Position numbers and translations under genes: made by a program. Below the pieces are notes generated by a model. It saw nothing but the letters and a program-made list of their open reading frames with translations. It did not search any database and was not told the origin of the DNA. Positions 1-7,630 of a stretch of DNA of 64,000 nucleotides are shown in pieces. Within the stretch, counting starts at the first letter, position 1, and every line of letters starts with the position of its first letter. The DNA is from JAGTVG01 sp964389805. GTDB lineage: Bacteria > Bacteroidota > Bacteroidia > Cytophagales > Cyclobacteriaceae. The stretch covers positions 1-64,000 of the forward strand of contig CAYMFU010000117.1 in NCBI GenBank assembly GCA_964389805.1, written 5' to 3'.

Positions 1-88
1 CTTAACTGATCACGGACCTGTCCAAAATTGCTATTGAAGGATTCTTTTTCTTCAATAGCAATTTTGGACAGGTCCGTGATCAGTTAAG
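1..88. repeat. Perfect 39-bp inverted repeat at the window edge
   Basis: Bases 1-39 are the exact reverse complement of bases 50-88, separated by a 10-nt T-rich spacer. The right arm continues in frame into the truncated metal-binding lipoprotein gene, so it looks authentic. The left arm carries a stop codon in that frame and encodes nothing recognisable. Perfect arms of this length inside a coding frame are far longer than an intrinsic terminator. A fold-back assembly or amplification chimera at a contig end is the simplest reading; a genuine inverted junction is the alternative. Confidence 0.9.
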
Positions 89-446
89 TCGGCTTGATGA
101 TCAATTATCCGAAATTTTGAGTAGCAAAGAAAATTTGGAAGTTTTTGCATCACATCCTGTTTATCAATACCTGTCAAAAGGATACGGTATCAATATCATT
201 AGCTATCACTGGGAACCAGATCAGATGCCAACGGATGTTGACTGGAAGGAATTTGAGCATGAACTGGACCATCATTCTGCCCGGGCAATGCTTTGGGAAG
301 ATGAGCCTTTGACAGAGCTTAAAAGGAAACTGGAAGACCTGGGTGTGTCAGTAATTGTATACAATCCTGGAGGAAACAGAACAGACCTGGATTTTATTTC
401 CCTGATGAAGCAGAATGTTGAAAATCTGAAAGCTGGGTTGAACTAA
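51..446 (+). CDS. Metal (zinc/manganese) ABC transporter substrate-binding protein, 5'-truncated
   Basis: This is the C-terminal ~130 residues of a ZnuA/TroA-type periplasmic solute-binding protein. The run FASHPVYQYLSKGYG, then YHWEPDQMP and a terminal helix rich in polar residues, matches the C-terminal lobe of the family, where a conserved His in the ASHP region helps bind the metal. The frame is open from base 51 (and back to base 6 through the inverted repeat), so the true start lies off the window or was lost at the fold-back. In-frame TTG or ATG codons inside are not credible starts. No permease or ATPase partner is visible. The family call is fairly secure; metal specificity cannot be judged from this part. 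Confidence 0.7.
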   Translation, partial: FNSNFGQVRDQLSRLDDQLSEILSSKENLEVFASHPVYQYLSKGYGINIISYHWEPDQMPTDVDWKEFEHELDHHSARAMLWEDEPLTELKRKLEDLGVSVIVYNPGGNRTDLDFISLMKQNVENLKAGLN

Positions 447-523
447 AGTACACTACGGAAAAGTAAAATCAAATTCTTTACTTAAAAGCGGTATCTTTAA
501 ATTGTATTGATTTTAATTACAAT

Positions 524-966
524 CATGATGAAAAAAATAAATAGAATTGCCATTTCATGTATATTATTTGTTTCCTGTTTACCCGTCTCCAGCTTCGCTC
601 AACATGCTGAAAAAGATCCCGCAAAAGCTGCACAAAATCCCTGGCCAATGTGATAAGCCTCCCTTTGCAAAATAATGCTAATTTTGGAATTGGGAGCTAT
701 AAAAAAACTGGAGACGTTTTAAACATACAGCCTGGTTTGCTCCACCGCCTAAAGGTAAAATAACAGTAGGATTTGGATTAGTCACTATTTGGCCTACAGT
801 AAGTAAAGAGATTCTTGGTGGCGGAATTGGCAAGATGTTTAAAATTGGAAAACTCCCTTTAGATCTCAATACACAGGCCTTCTATAATGTTGTCAGGCCA
901 GATGGTGCTGCGGAATGGCAATGGAGAGTACAACTGAAATTTATTTTCCATACCGGCAAAAAATAG
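524..966 (+). pseudogene. Broken outer-membrane/transporter-like protein gene
   Basis: An ATG at 524 opens a signal peptide (MMKKINRIAISCILFVSCLP, then a cleavage region ending SFAQ) and runs about 40 codons to a stop at 650-652. A single-base frameshift near 640 restores the reading ANVISLPLQNNANFGIG, the typical start of a Bacteroidota/proteobacterial outer-membrane 'transporter' family of roughly 250-300 residues. The next part reads NIQPG, then jumps frame near 725-735 into GKITVGFGLVTIWPT, and ends with PLDLNTQAFYNVVRPDG and a strand-like C-terminus. The central barrel segment is missing. Frameshift plus internal deletion make this a decayed gene; the family assignment rests on conserved N- and C-terminal phrases. 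Confidence 0.65.
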
Positions 967-1013
967 TAATATTAAGAATAGGGAGAAAGAAAATAAGTTT
1001 ATAGGTTACTAAC

Positions 1014-1057
1014 AATAAATCCCGCTTACCAAACGAATGAAGCAAACGGGATTTATT
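1014..1057. terminator. Probable bidirectional hairpin terminator
   Basis: An 11-bp perfect stem pairs AATAAATCCCG (1014-1024) with CGGGATTTATT (1047-1057) around a 22-nt loop. It lies between the convergent pseudogene (+) and the DUF4136 gene (-), starting 28 nt beyond the latter's stop. The loop is long, so efficiency is uncertain. Confidence 0.5.
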
Positions 1058-1084
1058 ATAAAAATTCCAGATTAATATCAAATG

Positions 1085-1648
1085 TTATTTTACTGGCTCA
1101 ATAGGGAATTTCTTCATTAATTTTGTAACGGTTTTCAGAACGGTTTTTTCTCGTTTTTCTGGTTTTTCATTAATGGTTTTAACACCTACCGCCTGCCATA
1201 CCAGATCCTTGGATTTACCATCATATACATCTAAGACCATAGTTCCTTCAAGATAGTCGTTTTCTGTGTATGAAGTAGTGGACATACCTCCACCCCATCC
1301 CCAGCCTCCTCGGCGATAACCTCCTCCAGCACCTCCATAATAATTGGTATAACCAGTAATGCTTGTTTTCTGATCTACAACCAGGTACAATGAAAATACC
1401 ATATCAGGATTGCTCTCAACCATATTCAGGTTTCTACTATCCATTTCAGCCTTAAATGCATCTCTTATACGCTTCTTGTCAAAATCAGTGATGATTTTAT
1501 CTATGTCTTCCTGCCAGTCCAGAAATTGATACGTTTTATGCTTTGAGAAATCAGCATTCTTGTCAAAGTCGACTTTAACTTTCTGAGCAAATGAACCTGC
1601 ACTAAGAACAAGGATAAATCCTAACGTAAGTAATAAGTTTTTTTTCAT
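1085..1648 (-). CDS. DUF4136 family exported protein
   Basis: A 187-residue protein with a clear signal peptide (MKKNLLLTLGFILVLSAGSFAQ). DUF4136 features follow: a short beta-rich segment with DFDKNADFSKHKTYQF near residues 27-43, a helix around residues 55-75, and C-terminal strands with LDVYDGKSKDLVWQAVG. The central GGAGGGYRRGGWGWGGG loop (about residues 105-121) is a low-complexity Gly/Trp insertion common in this family. Members are small periplasmic or outer-membrane-associated proteins of unknown biochemical role, and no function is assigned here. The ATG is followed directly by the signal peptide, so the start is secure. It is monocistronic between two hairpins. Confidence 0.75.
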   Translation of the reverse strand: MKKNLLLTLGFILVLSAGSFAQKVKVDFDKNADFSKHKTYQFLDWQEDIDKIITDFDKKRIRDAFKAEMDSRNLNMVESNPDMVFSLYLVVDQKTSITGYTNYYGGAGGGYRRGGWGWGGGMSTTSYTENDYLEGTMVLDVYDGKSKDLVWQAVGVKTINEKPEKREKTVLKTVTKLMKKFPIEPVK

Positions 1649-1694
1649 GGTAAAGGTTATTTTGTAAACATTGAAAAGGTTTAAAGATTATAAA

Positions 1695-1725
1695 AATAAT
1701 ACCCGAATTATACCCGGGCATTATT
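1695..1725 (-). terminator. Hairpin terminator of the MBL-fold hydrolase gene
   Basis: Arms 1695-1705 and 1715-1725 form an 11-bp stem with one G-U pair and a 9-nt loop. On the minus strand it is followed by TTTTTATAATC. It lies about 80 nt past the stop of the 1807-3048 gene and about 50 nt upstream of the DUF4136 start, separating the two transcripts. Confidence 0.6.
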
Positions 1726-1806
1726 TTTAATAAATTATAACCATGCCTGCAAACAGCAATTCATAATTTATACTATTCATTCACTTTGCAGGATTAGTTA
1801 AAATAT

Positions 1807-3048
1807 CTATTCCACACCAGCAGGATAAGGTACCTGCGTCCCGTACTCTTTGTTTGCATCATCGTAGTATTTTTTGATGATATCCACAAACACATCTCTT
1901 CCACCTGTAATAAAATCTGAAAATCCAACTGCTTTCGAAAAGTCAGGAGGCATTTGCTCAATGGTTGAAGGTAAAGGCCAGATGTCTTCGTCAATACTTG
2001 CCATTCGTACATCGATCTTTTCCTTTGTAACATTAAAAACCATATAATCAGTTGCCAGCGCCAATGGACCTGTATATGTTTGCCTGACTTCATCGTATGT
2101 AACCGGGTAGGTGTCATAATCATTAAAAAAGTGATACCCTACAGCCATCCTGGGTTTAATAATACTCATGACTTTTCCAAATTGTGCAGGAGCAGTATGT
2201 ATCTGTGTTCCCACATTTAAAGCTGTACCCGCCGGAAATTTTTGCTTTTCAACAAGGATCTTGGGTGAAGCAAAACATTCATGTATAGCCAGGTCTGAGT
2301 CAACAGCATACTTTGCCCACCATTTATTGGGATAGGTGTCACTGCTATAAGCTATTTTAATACCATTCCATTCTAATGTATAGCTAATCGATCCATCCAT
2401 TGCATGTATTGCCGGAAAAGCCCTGATTACAACTCCATTCTCATTGTACACGATTTCATTTTCTCCACGATAATCAAATTCTGTAACATGAACTACCAGC
2501 CCACGCGTATCTTTATTGCCTGTTCTGCTGTCCACATCCCATGCAAAAGCCTTTTGTTGTGCTTCCACAAACGCTTTTGTTCCCCATTGTGGTTCAGCAC
2601 CACTGGGTCCCCATACCCGCAAAGGCTTCATACGGTTTGCAATATTGCCTCCAATCCATAAAGCATCGAAATCACCTACGTGATCAGAATGGAGGTGCCC
2701 GATAAACAATTTGTCCAAATTATCCATTGGGATTTTCATGGCTGAGAGTCTTTCAGCCGAACCAGTCCCAATGTCGAAGAGGAATTTTTCACCATTCCCA
2801 AGTTCAACAAGCCAACAGGCTGCAGCCTGCTTCGGCCGTGCATTGGGCATGCCGGTACCAAGCGCTACCACTCGAATTTCATCTGGCTTGACTTCTTCTG
2901 TTCCAGGATAAAAGGTTTCCCTCAACTCATTTTCAGAAGTGGATAAGGAATCGCCGGATTTATCTAATGTGGTTGCCATCAAAATAAAGACAGCAGTTGC
3001 GGCTAAAAAACCCTCAAGAAATAAAATTGAATTTTTAAATTTTTTCAT
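1807..3048 (-). CDS. Exported MBL-fold metallo-hydrolase (GntH-like)
   Basis: A 413-residue protein with an N-terminal hydrophobic anchor or signal (residues 7-26) and a metallo-beta-lactamase fold. The zinc motif HLHSDHVGD supplies H118, H120, D122 and H123. Further family landmarks are GTGMPNARP near residue 65, FDIGTGSAERL near 91, AIHAMDGS and YSSDTYPNKWWA in the second half, and GYHFFNDYD near the end. This type is annotated after GntH of the guanitoxin pathway but occurs widely in bacteria that do not make the toxin, so only 'metal-dependent hydrolase, substrate unknown' is justified. It stands alone with its own terminator. Confidence 0.75.
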   Translation of the reverse strand: MKKFKNSILFLEGFLAATAVFILMATTLDKSGDSLSTSENELRETFYPGTEEVKPDEIRVVALGTGMPNARPKQAAACWLVELGNGEKFLFDIGTGSAERLSAMKIPMDNLDKLFIGHLHSDHVGDFDALWIGGNIANRMKPLRVWGPSGAEPQWGTKAFVEAQQKAFAWDVDSRTGNKDTRGLVVHVTEFDYRGENEIVYNENGVVIRAFPAIHAMDGSISYTLEWNGIKIAYSSDTYPNKWWAKYAVDSDLAIHECFASPKILVEKQKFPAGTALNVGTQIHTAPAQFGKVMSIIKPRMAVGYHFFNDYDTYPVTYDEVRQTYTGPLALATDYMVFNVTKEKIDVRMASIDEDIWPLPSTIEQMPPDFSKAVGFSDFITGGRDVFVDIIKKYYDDANKEYGTQVPYPAGVE

Positions 3049-3350
3049 GGTATAGTATTTTAACAGATAAGAAATTTGTTACTAATTCTAAATATAGAAA
3101 TTCCCTTTAGACTACATGAAATCTAAGATCGGATCATTGAATGATTAAATATATGTAATTGTACTTTATTGTACAATTTTTTTCTAAATTATTGCGGATT
3201 ACTAATCCACTCATGATTATCTATATTTTTAATAGATATTATTCATAATTGTAGTGAATTTCAGCGTATAGTGCTAAATTGGAAATATGCTTTCGTCCTT
3301 AAATTGCACCTAAAGGAAATTTTTGTGCATTAGGGAATCGCATTATAAGC

Positions 3351-3591
3351 CTTTGGCGGATGCGCAGGTAATGAAATTTGTTTTGCCAATTCTAAGCAAA
3401 ATGAATATTACAAAGAATTTGTATATGCACTGGAATAGGCATTTAAAGAAAGTCAGTTCAGGAAAATGGCAATTGAAACAGATAACTTAGAATATGCAAC
3501 CGATTGGGTAGTGAACACAGTAGCTGACCTCTACCTGCAAATGATCCATACAAGCCTGATCGATCAGATAGGCATAAATATTCTGAATTAA
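3351..3591 (+). pseudogene. Possible gene remnant with one in-frame stop
   Basis: Reading from 3351, one frame gives about 29 codons (GGCAGNEICFANSKQNEYYK and on), a TAG, then a further 50 codons ending at TAA 3589-3591. The latter part contains an ATG at 3466 followed by a helix-like stretch of 41 residues (DNLEYATDWVVNTVADLYLQ). It looks protein-like but I do not recognise the family. It may be a decayed C-terminus or a chance open frame. The rest of 3049-3594 holds nothing I can identify. Confidence 0.2.
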
Positions 3592-3594
3592 ATA

Positions 3595-4434
3595 CTATTG
3601 GTTGATATCTTCGAACAGACAGAAATTGGTCCTGTATTTCAAATTAACAGAACCGGTCCTGCCATATTTTGATTTTCTAATGATCAATTCTGACAAACCT
3701 TTGGGTGACTTACCTTTTTTGTCCTTGCTTTTGTCAAAAATCGGATCAGAAAGATACATGATACAATCGCTCATACCTTTAAGGTATCGATTTGAATTCA
3801 TCTCAGGACGAAACGGGGCACCATTACTACTTGCTGGATTTGCCGAATCAATAAGTTCATTCAAAAGGATAAAAGGAACACCTGTGTTATGTGAAATTGA
3901 CTTTAAAGACTCAATCAATTTCATTTTTTCCATAGGGCTTCCCTCAAGAATATTTAACCCATCCATGATAAACAGGTTTGGATGCTTATCAAAAATCAAA
4001 TTTTTGACCATATAGGTAAGCTCAATGGTATCTTGTTTGATGTTATTGATAATGTGTGTTGGGAATATGGTATCACTTTTAATTAATTTGTCGATTTTCG
4101 ATCTATCCTTCTTCTTTAATTTACCAGATATAATATTCTTCATCTTAATCTTAAGAAATGCACTGGTCACTTTTTTTACAATATCAATTTCGATATCATG
4201 AAAAGAAATATAATATGAAGAAATCTCCTTGTTTAATGAAATGTTTTTTAACAGGGAAACACCAAAATTCGTCAGGTCATCCTGGCTGGTTCCAGCAATA
4301 ACGGTAATGCCCTTTTTGAATATCCCACCATATTTCTTGTCGAATTTTTTAAACCCGGATTTTAAAAAATCATTTTTAGAAATGCCTTTCTCCAATCCCT
4401 TTTTCAGTGTCTTTAATCCTTCCTGATATAACAT
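3595..4434 (-). CDS. DnaB C-terminal-domain-like RecA-fold protein lacking the P-loop
   Basis: This 279-residue protein follows the C-terminal (RecA-fold) domain of the DnaB replicative helicase in order. It has SGFKKFDKKYGGIFKKGITVIAG (residues 26-48, the lead-in to Walker A), LFIMDGLNIL (154-163, Walker B), GVPFILLNEL (185-194, the strand before the sensor), RYLKGMSDCIMYL (216-228) and the closing IIRKSKYGRTGSVNLKY (251-267). The Walker A position, normally GxxxxGKT/S, reads GTSQDDLT (48-55), with neither the Lys nor the second Gly. The DnaB N-terminal domain is absent. The protein is Lys-rich and the locus AT-rich. It is probably not an ATPase by itself; it could be a regulatory or structural paralogue. 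It stands alone between two decayed stretches. Confidence 0.6.
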   Translation of the reverse strand: MLYQEGLKTLKKGLEKGISKNDFLKSGFKKFDKKYGGIFKKGITVIAGTSQDDLTNFGVSLLKNISLNKEISSYYISFHDIEIDIVKKVTSAFLKIKMKNIISGKLKKKDRSKIDKLIKSDTIFPTHIINNIKQDTIELTYMVKNLIFDKHPNLFIMDGLNILEGSPMEKMKLIESLKSISHNTGVPFILLNELIDSANPASSNGAPFRPEMNSNRYLKGMSDCIMYLSDPIFDKSKDKKGKSPKGLSELIIRKSKYGRTGSVNLKYRTNFCLFEDINQ

Positions 4435-4779
4435 GGTAGTACGGTTTATTTATATTTTGAATTCAAGTAAAATCCAGCAAGAAAATATATCTAACTATTA
4501 TAGTGCTTATAAAATTGAATTATATAAAAATATCCTCAATTTTCAATTGATTACATACATTTTTTTTTGATATCTATAAAAGGTGTATTTGTAATCCTTA
4601 TTTAGAGTCAATATTCAATTAAAAGACCCGCTATTATATCCTTCTGATTATTTTGACGAGGAATTTTGCCAGGCAAATTGTTGCATATTAGAATAGTACA
4701 AAATGTAGAAAAAATACAAAATTAAAAAGAGATTGACTTTAAATAAAACAGCATTTTTTCTAATATGGAAGCACATCAT
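4435..4779. other. AT-rich intergenic stretch, nothing identified
   Basis: This stretch separates the minus-strand DnaB-like gene from the plus-strand barrel pseudogene, so promoters for both should lie here. I see only A/T-rich sequence with poly-T and poly-A runs. There is no convincing TAnnTTTG box, RNA gene or coding frame. Confidence 0.4.
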
Positions 4780-5573
4780 ATGTTAAAAAAATACTGCTTA
4801 TTTCATTACCGTTTTTTATCCTGATACCTGCCGAGGCTAAACATAGACACCACCCTGATTCAGCCTGGAACGACTGGGATTTCAGGATCAGTCCGTATAT
4901 TTGGTATATAGGTTTCAAAGGGACTATTTACAGACCTCCACAGCCTTCAAATATGCCTGAACCACCACCACCAAAATATGAAATTGATGTGAGTTTTAAG
5001 GACATCACACATTCAATTAAATTTATTGCTATGATATCAGGAAAATACAGGGGAAAAAAGTAGTTGCCATGTTCAATTTTTCATCTTTGATTCTGGAAAG
5101 TGAAGCAATAACACCAAAAGAACTTCTTTCCCAGGATATTGTATTGAACTTGAACTTCTTTGCGGGTGACCTGGATGTTGGATATCGGTTTATCCGTAAG
5201 GACAAAATTCAACTGGATAGTTTGATTGGTTTGAAATTTATGTATTTTAAGATTGGGGGAAGATCGAAGATCTTAGGGCAAATTCCCCTTGAAGGAGAAC
5301 GAGATAATCTGTTCCTGAATCCTGTAATTGGTTTAAATGCAATATACAGACCACATAAAAGGATCGAATTATAGGCATATGGTGATTTCGGAACTGGATT
5401 AGGGGGGTCGGAATTAAGCTATCAGGCTATTACGGGAGTCAGATATTTGATAACCAGGAACTTTCAATATGTCATTGGGATACAGGCTATGGGGGGTTAA
5501 AAATGATGTACAAGAGGCCATCTTCAATGGGCATGTAAAGGGTTGGATACTTAAATTTGGATTTCAGTTCTAG
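4780..5573 (+). pseudogene. Decayed outer-membrane beta-barrel protein gene
   Basis: Reading across frames recovers a full-length secreted barrel protein of about 260 residues. It has a signal peptide (KKILLISLPFFILIPAEA), the motif WDFRISPYIWYIGFKGTIYR, then PEPPPPKYEIDVSF, alternating strands (NLNFFAGDLDVGYRFI; NPVIGLNAIYRPHKRIEL) and a C-terminal WILKFGFQF ending in Phe as barrels do. Lesions are a frameshift in the A7 run just after the ATG, a frameshift at about 5055-5062 (A6 run), a nonsense TAG at 5372-5374, and a frameshift in a G6 run near 5495. The surviving 101-codon frame 5069-5374 is only its middle. Substrate and role are unknown. Confidence 0.75.
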
Positions 5574-5638
5574 TATTTGGCAAATGCAATGATCTCAGCA
5601 ATATTCCAGGAAGCTATGATCCGGCAGGTCTTATTTTA

Positions 5639-7615
5639 CTACCCTAGTTGCTGAATTATTCCGGCCGCTTTGCGTTCGATTGAAGCATTATCTTCCTGAA
5701 GCCCTTTAACGAAGGAATTCTCCTCATAACTCCCTCTAACCTCTGCGAAGTCTGCATCTTGAATAGATTCATCACCTCCCAAACCGAATCCTATTTTACT
5801 GTTGGCATCGAACTCTTTTTTAGCGTCAGACAGTATCATATTATTCAGCCGAATGCTGTTTTCCTTCCACCTGGAGATAATATCGATTAAGTCTTCTTTC
5901 TTCAACTGCTCTCTGGTGATTTCGAACCTCTCCTCCAATACCTTCCGGGTAAATTCCCAGGTAAATGAACTGTAATTGTTATAGAGATTCTTCAATTCAC
6001 TTTCTACTTTATCCACATCCGGATTCTCCATCTTTTTAAAGTTGGAAATTTGTTCCGACAATTGACCTTCCGGCACGACCAGGCCGGCCATATCAATCCA
6101 GTCATGACCCGCGAGTTTTGTTTCACCTGTAAATAGCAACTTTAGTTTATTTATTGTAACGGATTCCGGCAACTTTTCCAGTTGACCGATAATCTGGTCA
6201 CCGAGAAAAATATGCATGGCCATTTCATAGTATTTCCTGCAAGACTTCAGCATCAGTCTTTTAATCCTTACTCCATTATAAGTTGCTATTTCGCGCTCTT
6301 TTGGAGTCTTTTCGTAAAGATCAGTAAGTATATCTATTCCATTGAGGACCTTGTTTATCACAAAGGGATTCAATAAGTCAAAATGAATCAAATCAAGTTT
6401 CGTTTTTCCCTTCCTCCGGTCACGATTTGGCCATTTGGTGCTATCCCGCCTCGTCCCCACTGTTATCAGATTCATAGCCGGAGTCAGGAAGGTTTTTTCA
6501 TTTTCAACAGTCAGATAAGAAAAGGGAAGGTCTGAGGTATTGAAATTACCCCCATGTTTCCCCATAACGACACTATATGGGCCTACCTGGCATGGCCAAA
6601 GCATATATGAAAAAGATCCGGTTTTAGATCCTCTTTCTACTATTCCCTGGTGCAAGGGACCGAGTTTATACATATGATTACTCTGGTTCGTTCCACTTCC
6701 CGCATTAAAAAATGAATACATACCCGCAATCATCAATGTTGATTTGTGATGTGTTACGGTATACGGTCCGCCAAAAACACTTACGGCTTCACTATGAAAT
6801 CCCTCCGAATTAGCAAAGAACAATGAGTTTTCAGCAGAAAACTGTTTCCCGATCTTAACTCCCTGACCCACGAAAGTATTATCGATAATAGCCCCGGAAT
6901 CAACTGAAGACCCGGATTGAATTATAAAATTTTTGGCTATTACTCCCGCACCGACTTTTGTGGCAGTTTCTTTTTCGCCAATTACAGAACCATTTAGAAG
7001 TAATTGAACTCCCTTAATGCTTACCTCGGGGCCAATCGAAACGTTGGTGATCGTGTTGCAATTACTTATTCTTGATCCACTTTGGATCCTGCCCATTGTG
7101 GATCTTTTCTGTTCAACATATTTTTCAATAGACCTTTTCAAATTTTGAATAAGATCTCTCTCATGACGGTAAACGACCATGAGATAGGCTATCTGTGAAG
7201 ACAGCTTATCGTATAATGGCAATTCACGTCCTCCACCTTCATTCAGAACATCGATTTCTATCCCATTCCCGAATGTAGATTCCCCCTCAACTGCTAATTC
7301 ACTTACGTTTTCAATGATTACATTTGATTCTATATAATAATTTGAGAGTAGGTGTACATTCCTGATAAGAACTCCATCCTCTATTGTGCAATTATGAATT
7401 ACAGAATGATATAATCCACCCTGGAATTCTTTATCACCGGATTTGATCTGTATTTTGTTTACATAACCTAGACGGCAGGTTCCGATAAATTCCACATGAT
7501 GGATGTTTTTAATGTCAAACAGTTCATTTACTTCTATACTTGTCCAGTTGTTTGATGTACATCCCTGATTTTCAAGGCCTGAAATTTCCTCATTCGATAA
7601 TTTTCGATATTCCAT
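5639..7615 (-). CDS. DUF4954 family protein with left-handed beta-helix repeats
   Basis: A 658-residue cytosolic protein (no signal peptide) typical of DUF4954 in Bacteroidota. Residues about 55-120 and 185-310 carry irregular hexapeptide repeats with I/V/L every sixth position (for example VLIRNVHLLSNYYIESNVII and VSIGPEVSIKGVQLLLNGSV), the signature of left-handed beta-helix acyl- and sugar-nucleotidyltransferase-like folds. The C-terminal half is mostly helical. No catalytic activity is established for the family. It is the last gene of an operon, 15 nt after an acyl-CoA synthetase gene and downstream of an acyl carrier protein. That invites, but does not prove, a role handling acyl groups. 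Confidence 0.8.
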   Translation of the reverse strand: MEYRKLSNEEISGLENQGCTSNNWTSIEVNELFDIKNIHHVEFIGTCRLGYVNKIQIKSGDKEFQGGLYHSVIHNCTIEDGVLIRNVHLLSNYYIESNVIIENVSELAVEGESTFGNGIEIDVLNEGGGRELPLYDKLSSQIAYLMVVYRHERDLIQNLKRSIEKYVEQKRSTMGRIQSGSRISNCNTITNVSIGPEVSIKGVQLLLNGSVIGEKETATKVGAGVIAKNFIIQSGSSVDSGAIIDNTFVGQGVKIGKQFSAENSLFFANSEGFHSEAVSVFGGPYTVTHHKSTLMIAGMYSFFNAGSGTNQSNHMYKLGPLHQGIVERGSKTGSFSYMLWPCQVGPYSVVMGKHGGNFNTSDLPFSYLTVENEKTFLTPAMNLITVGTRRDSTKWPNRDRRKGKTKLDLIHFDLLNPFVINKVLNGIDILTDLYEKTPKEREIATYNGVRIKRLMLKSCRKYYEMAMHIFLGDQIIGQLEKLPESVTINKLKLLFTGETKLAGHDWIDMAGLVVPEGQLSEQISNFKKMENPDVDKVESELKNLYNNYSSFTWEFTRKVLEERFEITREQLKKEDLIDIISRWKENSIRLNNMILSDAKKEFDANSKIGFGLGGDESIQDADFAEVRGSYEENSFVKGLQEDNASIERKAAGIIQQLG

Positions 7616-7630
7616 CTGATTACTCTTGAA

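Noticed and set aside
1794..2123. 109-codon minus-strand frame overlapping the MBL hydrolase
   Set aside because: It lies in another frame of a gene with clear zinc motifs and a matching C-terminus; no independent support.
1807..3048. Guanitoxin biosynthesis
   Set aside because: The hydrolase resembles GntH, but no other guanitoxin gene is in the window and the family is widespread; only a generic hydrolase call is justified.
3602..4015. 137-codon open frame on the plus strand
   Set aside because: Complement of the DnaB-like gene, which carries ordered family motifs on the minus strand.
5069..5374. Independent 101-residue protein
   Set aside because: It is the central piece of a larger broken barrel gene; homologous-looking sequence continues on both sides in other frames.
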